From: Oceanospirillaceae bacterium
GTDB taxonomy: Bacteria; Pseudomonadota; Gammaproteobacteria; Pseudomonadales; Oceanobacteraceae
DNA length: 64,000 nt
Assembly: GCA_002724925.1 (NCBI GenBank)
Contig: PBQA01000016.1
Span: 186,001 to 250,000, forward strand
Reading direction: 5' to 3'
The notes under the pieces are model-generated. The model saw only the letters and a program-made list of their open reading frames with translations. It did not search any database and was not told the DNA's origin. Numbering within the stretch: the stretch's first letter is position 1; each line of letters starts with the position of its first letter. Of the stretch, positions 34,072 through 43,241 are shown one piece after another. The translations under genes were made by a program, and so were the position numbers.

Positions 34072-35007
34072 CTATGACTTATTCTCGATCCAGTCCTGTC
34101 CATGCATAGATGTAATATCTCTCTCCTTCGGTTTTTTTGAAGGTTTCTCTTCAAACAACGGCCATTGATACTCACCCATGGTTTCAGCCAGAGACATATC
34201 CGGGCAATTGTCTTTCACCTTTTCCCACTCTGAAAGCGTCTTCTTTCCCACCTTAAGGCTCATCGACTCAATAATTGAATCGCACAGTGCCATCGTTGGC
34301 TTCGTCGTTATTTCATCGTGAAGAAGCAGTGCTGTCATATCAAAATAGATAATAACAAACTGACTTGAACTAATCGGGAATGCTACCACCCTTACTAATT
34401 CTGGATTATCTTTCCCACCATTAGCTATATAGTGCAGGTCAAATTTCACTCCCTGAACACTGTCTGATAACGGCAATAGCCTCCAATTTAATGGAGCACG
34501 ACAATCAGGACGTTTACCCGATCGTTTGTAACCGTGACTATGGTCAAAATAGTCTGCGATAGCAGATTCAAATACTCGCGGATGAAAAAGGCTCAACCCT
34601 TTAAATTGTGAGTCATCAGCGACCGTATTCAGAATTCCCCGCATGGTTAATCTTGATTTTCGCCCAGAAAACCACTGCCCGACAAAGTACCAGGTATTTT
34701 CATAAAATCGTTCTTTAATCCAGGCATCAACGGGGCCTGGCCCTCGACCATATACTCTTTCAAGATACTGAATTTTTAATATATCCCGACCACCAGGCTT
34801 AATTGCATCCACAGACCAAAAATCACCACCAAAGCCGAACACGGGATTTGCCCAAGGAGCGTCAAAGTAGAAATTCACATCTCCGAATATCCACTTATTG
34901 AGCCTTGGTTTAGAAAAATATGGCCCACGAATCTCTGTTGCATTTCTAACTGCACCTTGCGTGTAAGCAAACGGGAAGAATTTTAACCAACCAAGCATGA
35001 GATTCAT
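34072..35007 (-). CDS. Hypothetical protein, downstream member of a coupled pair
   Basis: 311-aa ORF; start overlaps the upstream stop by 4 bp (tcat on + strand, 35004-35007). Confidence 0.7.
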   Translation of the reverse strand: MNLMLGWLKFFPFAYTQGAVRNATEIRGPYFSKPRLNKWIFGDVNFYFDAPWANPVFGFGGDFWSVDAIKPGGRDILKIQYLERVYGRGPGPVDAWIKERFYENTWYFVGQWFSGRKSRLTMRGILNTVADDSQFKGLSLFHPRVFESAIADYFDHSHGYKRSGKRPDCRAPLNWRLLPLSDSVQGVKFDLHYIANGGKDNPELVRVVAFPISSSQFVIIYFDMTALLLHDEITTKPTMALCDSIIESMSLKVGKKTLSEWEKVKDNCPDMSLAETMGEYQWPLFEEKPSKKPKERDITSMHGQDWIENKS

Positions 35008-36158
35008 CCTCGTCCTAGTCGCTCTTTAATTGTTTTATAGGCAAACTGCAATGCTCCAATTCCCCCTGTAATAGTACCAACAGTCGCCAGAAGCGGTGAA
35101 CCCGTTGCCAGACCACCACCGAGGGCACCAATACCTATAATTGTATTGGCAGTCATAGTGCCATTGGCTAACTCACGACCATAATCATCCCAGTTGTACG
35201 GATCAGATCGATCAGCAGCGCGTTGCGCATTGCCTATCGTGGCACTTAACGTCGCACGAACATGGCTATTACTTCTCAACAAGTCTTTATCCGCGATCAT
35301 GCCCAGATGATTCACCGCGCTCAATGTTTGCTTAGGATCAGATGTTGCCCAACACATTTTTACGATATGGTTCTGTTCATTGAAGGTGACTCCTTTACTC
35401 GCTAGAGCAGTCAATGCTTGAGTCAGTACAACCGAACCGCCACGTTGAGATGTCCATTCCACACCTTTCTGACCTTTAGATTTCTCGATAACATCGGCCA
35501 GCAATCCCGCATACCCATAGGTCTGCCGAACCATGGCAGCATTATAATTTCGCATACCTTTCAGATCACATCCAAGTGGCGAATAGAAAAGGTCGAAATC
35601 GCATTTTAAAGCTGCACTACTACCGAACAACTGATCTAATTCCCTTGCCGCCCTATCAGCAGCATCTTTCGGCAAGGCGAAAGTAGTATCAGAAATAACG
35701 ACTCTACGATCATTTTGGGCCTGAATACGACGATTCTGCCTGTACTTAGCCTCAACACTATCTCTCTCACGCGTAACACTATATACACCTGGCTTTTGCC
35801 GACTGCCTTTCTCTATCGCCATATACTCATCGCTCAAGTCGAGGCGAGTAATTGCCAGTACGTCATCAGGGCGACGCTCCACCATGGCAGCAATACCCGG
35901 AACATAAACGACAACCTGTTGAAGACTGTTCGTTTTAAAGTCGTTGATGTTAGGAATAAAAACGTTGTTTTTACCTGTCAGTCCTGTTGATAAGGCGGCA
36001 AGATGTTTCAAAGCAAGCAAGGGATAGTAATACCCTTCTTTTGCTGCTTTTTGCAAAATCAGAGCATCTTTTTCAGTGTTTGGGGTAAATACGACAGGCT
36101 TACCAATTCCTGGCGTATTCAGTTGCAGGCCGTCAGGAGTTTTTACGAGGTTCATCAA
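35004..36158 (-). CDS. Hypothetical protein with a C-terminal Gly-rich hydrophobic hairpin; possible hydrolase-like/effector-like
   Basis: 384 aa; VEWTSQRGGSVVLTQAL hydrolase-elbow-like segment; C-term TANTIIGIGALGGGLATGSPLLATVGTITGGIGALQFAY. Function not recognised. Confidence 0.65.
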   Translation of the reverse strand: MMNLVKTPDGLQLNTPGIGKPVVFTPNTEKDALILQKAAKEGYYYPLLALKHLAALSTGLTGKNNVFIPNINDFKTNSLQQVVVYVPGIAAMVERRPDDVLAITRLDLSDEYMAIEKGSRQKPGVYSVTRERDSVEAKYRQNRRIQAQNDRRVVISDTTFALPKDAADRAARELDQLFGSSAALKCDFDLFYSPLGCDLKGMRNYNAAMVRQTYGYAGLLADVIEKSKGQKGVEWTSQRGGSVVLTQALTALASKGVTFNEQNHIVKMCWATSDPKQTLSAVNHLGMIADKDLLRSNSHVRATLSATIGNAQRAADRSDPYNWDDYGRELANGTMTANTIIGIGALGGGLATGSPLLATVGTITGGIGALQFAYKTIKERLGRG

Positions 36159-36271
36159 GCAATCCTTTGTATCGGGTCAGTAGGATGACCGCCAAGCGTC
36201 CATTTAATGTTTGTTCACAGGATACCTTTTGTTTATTCGGGTGAAAAGCACTCTGGTGGTTGAAAAGTAAC

Positions 36272-36291
36272 GGTGGGCAATGCCCACCCTA
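36272..36291. repeat. REP-like palindrome copy 1
   Basis: ggtgggcaatgcccaccctac. Confidence 0.6.
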
Positions 36292-36332
36292 CGTGATGAT
36301 TTTCAGGTGTGCAGGCAAAAAACAGAGCAACA

Positions 36333-36356
36333 AAAAAGGGCCCGAAGGCCCTTTCT
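36333..36356 (-). terminator. Rho-independent terminator of ilvIH (minus strand)
   Basis: Minus strand: aagggcc-ttcg-ggccctt followed by tttt. Confidence 0.85.
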
Positions 36357-36375
36357 GTGAGTCGATAATTTAAGA

Positions 36376-36395
36376 GGTGCGCAGTGCACACCCTA
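36376..36395. repeat. REP-like palindrome copy 2
   Basis: ggtgcgcagtgcacaccctac, same frame of bases as copy 1. Confidence 0.6.
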
Positions 36396-36397
36396 CA

Positions 36398-36889
36398 TCA
36401 GAGACTCAGTACTTTCTCACCACGTGCGATACCAGATACACCAGTACGTACGGTTTCGAGTACACAGCCAGCACCGATGGATTCGATGAAGGCTTCAAGC
36501 TTGTCGCTCGTGCCGGTCAGCTGGATGGTGTACACACTTGGACTGACGTCAACGATCTGGCCGCGGAAGATGTCAGCCGTACGTTTGATTTCAGCGCGCT
36601 GTGCACCAATCGCTTTGACTTTTATCAGCATCAGCTCGCGTTCAATGTGCGGGCCTTCTGACAGGTCAACCAGCTTAACCACTTCTACCAGTTTGTTGAG
36701 CTGCTTGGTGATCTGTTCGATCTTGCGCTCGTCGCCGGTGGTGGTCATGGTCATGCGCGACAGGGTTTCGTCTTCTGTTGGCGCGACCGTTAAGGTTTCG
36801 ATGTTGTAGCCGCGCTGTGCAAACAGACCAACAACGCGGGACAAAGCACCTGGCTCGTTTTCAAGCAGGATTGAAATAATGTGTCTCAT
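36398..36889 (-). CDS. ilvH: Acetolactate synthase small subunit
   Basis: MRHIISILLENEPGALSRVVGLFAQRGYNIETLTVAPTED; start set at 36889. Confidence 0.96.
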   Translation of the reverse strand: MRHIISILLENEPGALSRVVGLFAQRGYNIETLTVAPTEDETLSRMTMTTTGDERKIEQITKQLNKLVEVVKLVDLSEGPHIERELMLIKVKAIGAQRAEIKRTADIFRGQIVDVSPSVYTIQLTGTSDKLEAFIESIGAGCVLETVRTGVSGIARGEKVLSL

Positions 36890-36891
36890 GA

Positions 36892-38616
36892 TCAGGTACG
36901 CTCCGTCTTGCTCAGCCACATATCACGCATGGAGCCGGTTGGCACCTGCATTGGATATACGTGTTCGGTTTCATCAACTGCTACGTCGAGGAATACCAGA
37001 CGGTCGTTGTACTTGCCGAAGGTGTCTTCAAGCGCTTGTGGCAACTGATCGCGATCGGTCACACGGATACCCACGTGGCCATACGCTTCTACCAGCTTAA
37101 CGAAGTCAGGCAGTGACTCCATGTAGGAGTGTGAGTGACGACCTTCGTAGTTCATGTCCTGCCACTGGCGAACCATGCCCAGTGAGCCGTTGTTCAGACA
37201 CAGGATTTTCACCGGGATGCCGTACTGCAGACAGGTCGACAGTTCCTGGATGTTCATCTGAATAGAACCTTCACCGGTAACACACACAACCATGTCGTCC
37301 GGGAAGTTCATTTTGATGCCCATTGCCGCCGGGAAACCAAAGCCCATGGTGCCCAGACCACCGGAGTTGATCCAACGGTTTGGCTTGTCGAACTTGTAGT
37401 ACTGCGCTGCAAACATCTGGTGCTGACCCACGTCAGAGGTGATGAAGGCATCACCTTTGGTGGCCGTCCACATGGCTTCGATCACTTCTTGTGGCTTCAT
37501 CAGCTGGCTGTCGTTTTTCTCGTAACGTCCGCCATGACGCTCACGCCATTCGTTGATCTGCTTCCACCAGGTTTCCAGTGCTTCTGCATCTGGCGTTTCA
37601 CCTGCTTCATCCAGCAGTGCCATCATTTCATCCAGAACCGCGCCTACTGGGCCAACAATCGGCACATCAGCAATGATGGTTTTAGAGATTGATGATGGAT
37701 CAATGTCTACGTGGATGATTTTCGCATCCGGGCAGAATTTGTTCGTTGCGTTGGTTACGCGGTCATCGAAGCGCGCACCAATACAGATAACCACGTCTGC
37801 GTTATGCATGGTCATGTTCGCTTCATAAGAACCATGCATGCCGAGCATGCCGATAAAGCGCTCGCCAGTCCCCGGATACGCACCCAGCCCCATCAGGGTG
37901 TTGGTGCATGGGAAGTTCAGGCGATCTACCAGAGCGCGCAGTTTGTCAGAGCTGCCATCAATGATGACACCACCACCGGAATAGATTACCGGGCGCTTAG
38001 CAGCCAACAGCAACTCAACGGCCTTTTTAATCTGACCGGAGTGACCACGCTGTGGCGGCGTGTAAGAACGCATTTTAATTTTCTTCGGATAGACGTACTC
38101 ATAACGTTCGTTCGGCATCGTCATATCTTTCGGAATATCGATCACAACCGGGCCAGGGCGACCGGTGCTGGCAATGTAGAATGCTTTGGCAACGATCTCT
38201 GGAATATCTTCAGGACGACGAACCGCGAAGCTGTGCTTAACGATAGGACGCGAGACACCCAGCATGTCGGTTTCCTGGAATGCATCATCACCCACAAGGT
38301 GACTCATTACCTGACCGGAAATAACGACCATAGGGATGGAGTCGGTGAACGCTGTCGCAATACCCGTAATGGTGTTTGTTGCGCCAGGACCCGAAGTAAC
38401 CATCACCACGCCCGCTTTACCCGTTGCGCGCGCATAACCATCAGCCATGTGAGCAGCAGCCTGCTCATGACGGACGAGTACGTGCTTCACCGCGCTCTGC
38501 TTGTACAGCGAGTCGTAGACGTGAAGCAGCGAACCGCCCGGATAACCATAAACGTATTCAACACCTGCTTCGTGAAGTGCACGAACCAGCATGTCTCCGC
38601 CGGAAATTAATTCCAC
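36892..38616 (-). CDS. ilvI: Acetolactate synthase large subunit
   Basis: ThDP-enzyme motifs (GYPGGSLLHVYDSLY, HEQAAAHMADGYARATGKAGVV, GEGSIQMNIQELST); GTG start at 38616 with agagga upstream. Confidence 0.95.
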   Translation of the reverse strand: MELISGGDMLVRALHEAGVEYVYGYPGGSLLHVYDSLYKQSAVKHVLVRHEQAAAHMADGYARATGKAGVVMVTSGPGATNTITGIATAFTDSIPMVVISGQVMSHLVGDDAFQETDMLGVSRPIVKHSFAVRRPEDIPEIVAKAFYIASTGRPGPVVIDIPKDMTMPNERYEYVYPKKIKMRSYTPPQRGHSGQIKKAVELLLAAKRPVIYSGGGVIIDGSSDKLRALVDRLNFPCTNTLMGLGAYPGTGERFIGMLGMHGSYEANMTMHNADVVICIGARFDDRVTNATNKFCPDAKIIHVDIDPSSISKTIIADVPIVGPVGAVLDEMMALLDEAGETPDAEALETWWKQINEWRERHGGRYEKNDSQLMKPQEVIEAMWTATKGDAFITSDVGQHQMFAAQYYKFDKPNRWINSGGLGTMGFGFPAAMGIKMNFPDDMVVCVTGEGSIQMNIQELSTCLQYGIPVKILCLNNGSLGMVRQWQDMNYEGRHSHSYMESLPDFVKLVEAYGHVGIRVTDRDQLPQALEDTFGKYNDRLVFLDVAVDETEHVYPMQVPTGSMRDMWLSKTERT

Positions 38617-38753
38617 CGTAAAATCCTCTGTTCTTGTGCTCGTCGTTGAGCACGAGTTACGTATGTTCGAGTCGGGTCTGCACCAACAACAGCTCAAACG
38701 GAACCGTTGGGGCAATCCCTTAAAAGGCTGGATGAGTCACTCTTAGTTCGTCA

Positions 38754-38816
38754 TCAGATACCGGGTACCTGGTCCAGGAAGCCGGGGTCAGGGCCGGACA
38801 CGGGGGGTAACCGCAT
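38754..38816 (-). promoter_or_regulatory. Possible leader peptide ORF upstream of ilvIH
   Basis: MRLPPVSGPDPGFLDQVPGI followed by two TGA codons; lies in the untranslated region before ilvI. Confidence 0.25.
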
Positions 38817-39001
38817 CAAAGGCCATGTATGACACTTACCACGCTCCGGGTGTGTAGCATTGGGCAAGCTGTCATTTATGGCGTTTATTCTAACAGCAGA
38901 TGTCGCACGTGTGAACCACCAAACCCCTGTAAAATCAAGGCTCAGGCCGGTTTTATCATGGTATTTAGTAAGGTTATGGCAACGGTGTTTTTACCTGGGG
39001 T

Positions 39002-39742
39002 TTATGACGCCGGTGACGACTCAATCCAGATCATGCTGGCCTGACGTCCTGTGACACCATCCCGCCGGTACGAGAAGTACTGCTCAGGCTCTGAAAACGT
39101 GCAGTGTTTTCCGCCCAGAACCTCCCCCACACCGGCCTGCATCAGCTGCCAGCGGGCAAGCTCATACAAGTCTGCGTACCAACGGTCATGGTGCCCTTTG
39201 TGAAAGCAAACGTCGGGAGCCTCAGCAAACGCCGCCTTTACTTCTGGCCCTACCTCAAACGCTTCGGGGCCAATCGCAGGACATAAGTAAGCACTTACCT
39301 TTGATGGCTCTTCAAAGGTATTCAGAGTTTCGAGCAGAACGCCCGCCGCCAGCCCTCGCCAACCCGCGTGCGCGGCGGCGACTTGTGTCCCTTTTTGATC
39401 GCAGAAAAGTACCGGCAGGCAGTCGGCCGTCATCACTGCGCAAACAATCCCTGGCTCACCCGTCATGACCGCATCCGCCTCTGGTACCCTATCGACGGTC
39501 GTCCCCGCCGCCTTGATGACCTCAATACCATGAACCTGTTTCAGCCATTGAATGGCTCGTGCTCCAGGCAAGGCGTTAAGTAAAGCAGCTCTGTTCGCTT
39601 CCACGGCTTCAGGCAGATCCCCTACGTGATCGCCGAGATTAAACCCGTGATACGGAGGCAGAGATACACCACCCCGACGCCCCGTATAACTGGCATGCAC
39701 GCCTTCCGGGAGTCGCCATTCGGGTTGGTGCAGGTCAATCAT
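39002..39742 (-). CDS. pgeF: Peptidoglycan editing factor / laccase-domain protein (YfiH)
   Basis: QVHGIEVI...AVMTADCLPVLF...AAAHAGWRGLAAG...CFHKG. Confidence 0.94.
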   Translation of the reverse strand: MIDLHQPEWRLPEGVHASYTGRRGGVSLPPYHGFNLGDHVGDLPEAVEANRAALLNALPGARAIQWLKQVHGIEVIKAAGTTVDRVPEADAVMTGEPGIVCAVMTADCLPVLFCDQKGTQVAAAHAGWRGLAAGVLLETLNTFEEPSKVSAYLCPAIGPEAFEVGPEVKAAFAEAPDVCFHKGHHDRWYADLYELARWQLMQAGVGEVLGGKHCTFSEPEQYFSYRRDGVTGRQASMIWIESSPAS

Positions 39743-40707
39743 TAATAGATGTCCTGCTGAGCTTCGTCGTCGGCCAATGTATTGAGCAGTTCAATAAAGT
39801 CATCCGGCAGCTCGATTTCCCACTCCATGATTTCTTCTGTTCGCGGATGGATCAGCGTGAGTGCTTTAGCGTGCAGTGCCTGCCGCGGGAATTTCGCCAG
39901 CATTTCCCGCAGCTCAGGGCTGACACCCTTTTTAAGGCGGGTTCGCGCAGCGTAAGTCGCATCACCGACAAGCGGATGACTGATGTGCGACATGTGCACA
40001 CGAATCTGGTGGGTACGGCCCGTTTCCAGCTTGCAGCGGATATAGGTGTGCGACGGAAATTTATGTAACACGCGATAATGCGTGGTGGCATCTTTGCCCA
40101 TGGGGCTAACAGCCATTTTCGTACGCTGAGTACCGTGCCGACCAATCGGTTCATCGACTGTACCGCCCGCCACCATGTGCCCCTGCACTACCGCCTCATA
40201 CTCACGTCCCATGCTGCGGTCCTGCAATTGAGCAACAAGATGCGTCTGAGCTTGCAGTGTTTTTGCCACCACCATCAGACCGGTGGTGTCTTTGTCGAGG
40301 CGGTGAACAATGCCCGCGCGTGGGATATTGATCAGATCCGGGCAGTGAAACAGCAGACCATTGAGTAACGTACCGGTGCGGTTGCCTGCCGCAGGATGAA
40401 CGACCAGGTTGGTGGGCTTGTTCAGGACCAGAATATCGTCGTCTTCGTAAACAATATCCAGTGGGATGTCTTCGGCCTGCCACTCGCCTTCTGCTTCAAG
40501 CTCAGCTTTTAAGGTCAGGGTCTCGCCCCCGACAAGCTTGTCGCGCCCGCGCACGGACTTTCCGTTCACCAGCAACTGGCCATCTTTAATCCATTGTTGC
40601 AGGCGTGAGCGCGAGTAATCAGGAAACAGCTTCGCAGCCACCTGATCCAGGCGTTTGTTCCCCTCGTCGAACGGGACCTCGACGGTGTGATCTATCTGAT
40701 CAGACAT
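39742..40707 (-). CDS. rluD: 23S rRNA pseudouridine synthase D
   Basis: S4 domain then IVHRLDKDTTGLMVVAKT; start at MSDQIDHTVEV. Confidence 0.95.
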   Translation of the reverse strand: MSDQIDHTVEVPFDEGNKRLDQVAAKLFPDYSRSRLQQWIKDGQLLVNGKSVRGRDKLVGGETLTLKAELEAEGEWQAEDIPLDIVYEDDDILVLNKPTNLVVHPAAGNRTGTLLNGLLFHCPDLINIPRAGIVHRLDKDTTGLMVVAKTLQAQTHLVAQLQDRSMGREYEAVVQGHMVAGGTVDEPIGRHGTQRTKMAVSPMGKDATTHYRVLHKFPSHTYIRCKLETGRTHQIRVHMSHISHPLVGDATYAARTRLKKGVSPELREMLAKFPRQALHAKALTLIHPRTEEIMEWEIELPDDFIELLNTLADDEAQQDIY

Positions 40708-40801
40708 ATTAACCCTGTAGTAAACCTGTGAATGTGCGCGACGGATGATGATGACGCGCAGGTGTGTTCTAATACGGCGTATCGCGAAATTATATAGATG
40801 T

Positions 40802-41647
40802 ATGAGAATGCACTCCATAAAGTCCATCCTGTTGGCACTGATCACAGCCTCTTTTCTTTCAGCCGGTCTGAGCGCCTGCTCTTCGAATCCTGAACGTGAA
40901 GTCCGTACCGAAGCTGAATACTACGACGAAGCCCGCGAGGCCATCGACGACGACAACATGCTCATCGCCGAAGACCGCCTGAAGCGACTGGAAAGCGAGT
41001 ACCCGTTTGGTCAGTACGCTGAACATGCCCAGCTTGAGCTGATTTATGTCAGCTTCAAGATGTCTGACATGGAAGGCGTTCTGGCAAAATCAGAGCGTTT
41101 CATCCGTCTGCACCCGCAACACCCGAAGGTCGACTACGCCTATTACATGCGTGGTCTGGCAACCTATGAGCTGGGTTTTGCGTTCGTTGAACGTTACCTG
41201 AGTGACGAAACAGAGTACCGTAATCCGGTGCCTCTGCAGGACTCATTCGCGTATTTCTCTGAATTGCTGCGCCGCTTCCCTGACAGCGAATACAACGCCG
41301 ACGCCCGCGCCCGGATGATCTACCTGCGTGAACGCCTGGCCAGCTACCAGATCAATGTCGCCAAATATTATATGAAGCGTCATGCCTATCTGGCGGCTGC
41401 GAACCGCTGCGAAGAAGTTCTGATTCACTACCAGAAGACACCCTATGTTGAAGATGCGCTGGCAATTATGACCGAAGCCTATCAGCTCCTTGAAATGGAC
41501 GAACTGGCTGAGAAATCTCTTGCTCTGCTTAAGCTCAACTACCCAGACCACCCTCAACTGGTGGACGGCCAACTCAAAGAAAGTGGGCTGGCAGATGTTG
41601 ATCGTCGCAGCTTCTGGAACATCATCAGCTTTGGCCTGATCGACTGA
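40802..41647 (+). CDS. bamD: Outer membrane assembly lipoprotein BamD
   Basis: Lipobox LSACSS; TPR pattern EYYDEAREAIDDDN...FGQYAEHAQLELIY; divergent from rluD. Confidence 0.94.
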   Translation: MRMHSIKSILLALITASFLSAGLSACSSNPEREVRTEAEYYDEAREAIDDDNMLIAEDRLKRLESEYPFGQYAEHAQLELIYVSFKMSDMEGVLAKSERFIRLHPQHPKVDYAYYMRGLATYELGFAFVERYLSDETEYRNPVPLQDSFAYFSELLRRFPDSEYNADARARMIYLRERLASYQINVAKYYMKRHAYLAAANRCEEVLIHYQKTPYVEDALAIMTEAYQLLEMDELAEKSLALLKLNYPDHPQLVDGQLKESGLADVDRRSFWNIISFGLID

Positions 41648-41946
41648 TTATCCCGATGTTTTTGGCCCTGCCAGCCTGACTTTCCTCTCAGCTGGCAGGA
41701 AAAGTGAATTTTTTGTTACCCTAACGCACTCTTTAGCCAATATTTATTGACAGAAAGTCCATCCCGGCCCATAGTTCGTGCGGCAAGAAAGAAAGTCTCC
41801 TGTCTAAATACTCCATCTCGATGTCAGTTAGCTGTAATACCTCGGTTTGTAGTTTCTAAGTTCAGCCTTATTTCATGCTTTATCGTCCTCAGCGTGATTT
41901 AGAGTCGTGCGGGACACCACTGAATACAATCCGAAAGGTACAAATT

Positions 41947-42156
41947 ATGTCTGATAAAACAACTGGCACAGTAAAATGGTTCAACGAATCTAAAGGTTTC
42001 GGCTTCATCGAGCAGGAATCTGGCCCTGACGTTTTCGCTCACTTCAGCGCGATCACTGGTTCTGGCTTTAAAACTCTGGCTGAAGGCCAGCGTGTTGAGT
42101 TCACCGTAACTCAAGGTCAGAAAGGCCCTCAGGCTGAGAACATCGTCGCTCTGTAA
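41947..42156 (+). CDS. Cold-shock protein (CspA family)
   Basis: [31 protein letters not shown]. Confidence 0.96.
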   Translation: MSDKTTGTVKWFNESKGFGFIEQESGPDVFAHFSAITGSGFKTLAEGQRVEFTVTQGQKGPQAENIVAL

Positions 42157-42173
42157 TCAGAACGAGATGCATA

Positions 42174-42212
42174 GAAAAGCGCAGTCGGGACACCGACTGC
42201 GCTTTTTTTATA
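42174..42212 (+). terminator. Rho-independent terminator after the csp gene
   Basis: aaaagcgcagtcgg-gacac-cgactgcgctttttttat. Confidence 0.92.
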
Positions 42213-42234
42213 ACCGTAGAAAAGCGGAGGAGGA

Positions 42235-43065
42235 TTACTCCTCGCTCCAGATATCCGCCAGATTATGCATCGCGTCAGAAAAAGCCAGGTTCATCGCGTT
42301 CAGCATAGATGCTGTCGAAGCCTGAGTGAAATTGCGGCCAGCATCGGTGCGCAATACTGCGACATACTCTTCAAGGTCGGCTTCTGGGATGTCTTTCCAG
42401 GCGTATATCATATAAGCAACGACCATCTGATCCATCTGTCCACTCACCGCCTGTAGCTGAGCATCAATCACTGGTTCTATTGCGTCAAAATCCATCGGCT
42501 CTTCGGGGTTCTGCTTGGCAGACACAGCGGCATACACAGAGAGCGCGATACGCTTTTGAAATTCCTTCAACATATCAGCGGCATTGCTCAGCTCAGCAAC
42601 CTCTGACGCCAGCGACAGAAGCTTTGTTCTGTCCTGAAGCTTCTGCACTTCTCCCATGAGCACTTCTGGCTGAACCAGAGTGGCATTATTTTCTGCTTCT
42701 GTGATGTTTTTAGCTTTGTCAGAGCTATACCACTTGAGCATGGTCTCTGTTTCAGAATCGGTAAGAGAGGACTTCAGCTCACCGCGAACATGATCAGCGA
42801 GTTTCTCCTCACGAAATGCAGTGGCGAGCACATCCCCTGATTTTTTCAGAGCACTGTCGCTCATACCAGTGGTTTCAGGAGACAATCCTGACGCCATCAT
42901 CGGGCCCAGCGATTCCAGCTGATGCTGAATGCCTGAAAGCTCCATCAGACGATCGACTTTAGACTGAGCGAAAGAGAACGACGCCATCAGCATCAGCAGG
43001 CTGAAGGTAGTGAATCTGAGCAAGCGATTGTTGATAGGTTTTGAGGTAATACGTGTTACGGCCAT
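42235..43065 (-). CDS. DUF2059 domain protein
   Basis: Signal peptide followed by VDRLMELSGIQHQLESLGPMM; helical exported protein. Confidence 0.75.
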   Translation of the reverse strand: MAVTRITSKPINNRLLRFTTFSLLMLMASFSFAQSKVDRLMELSGIQHQLESLGPMMASGLSPETTGMSDSALKKSGDVLATAFREEKLADHVRGELKSSLTDSETETMLKWYSSDKAKNITEAENNATLVQPEVLMGEVQKLQDRTKLLSLASEVAELSNAADMLKEFQKRIALSVYAAVSAKQNPEEPMDFDAIEPVIDAQLQAVSGQMDQMVVAYMIYAWKDIPEADLEEYVAVLRTDAGRNFTQASTASMLNAMNLAFSDAMHNLADIWSEE

Positions 43066-43241
43066 GAAGATACCTTATATCCTTGGTTGAGAATGATTAT
43101 TCAGAATTGGGCAGTGCGCGTAAGAGAATGGAGAGGCGAAGCAGCGAGGTCAATTGTCCATATGCGCCCGCCCAGAGTAATTAACTGGGCGGGCACCAAG
43201 TGACAACCTGACTCGATAGACTGGCTGACTTGAAAGACTGG

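Noticed and set aside
36272-36395. CRISPR-like pair of repeats
   Set aside because: Only two imperfect palindromic copies with a terminator between them; no array or cas genes.
37711-38610. 299-aa plus-strand ORF opposite ilvI
   Set aside because: Fully antisense to a clear acetolactate synthase gene; low-complexity His/Asn/Arg composition typical of a shadow ORF.
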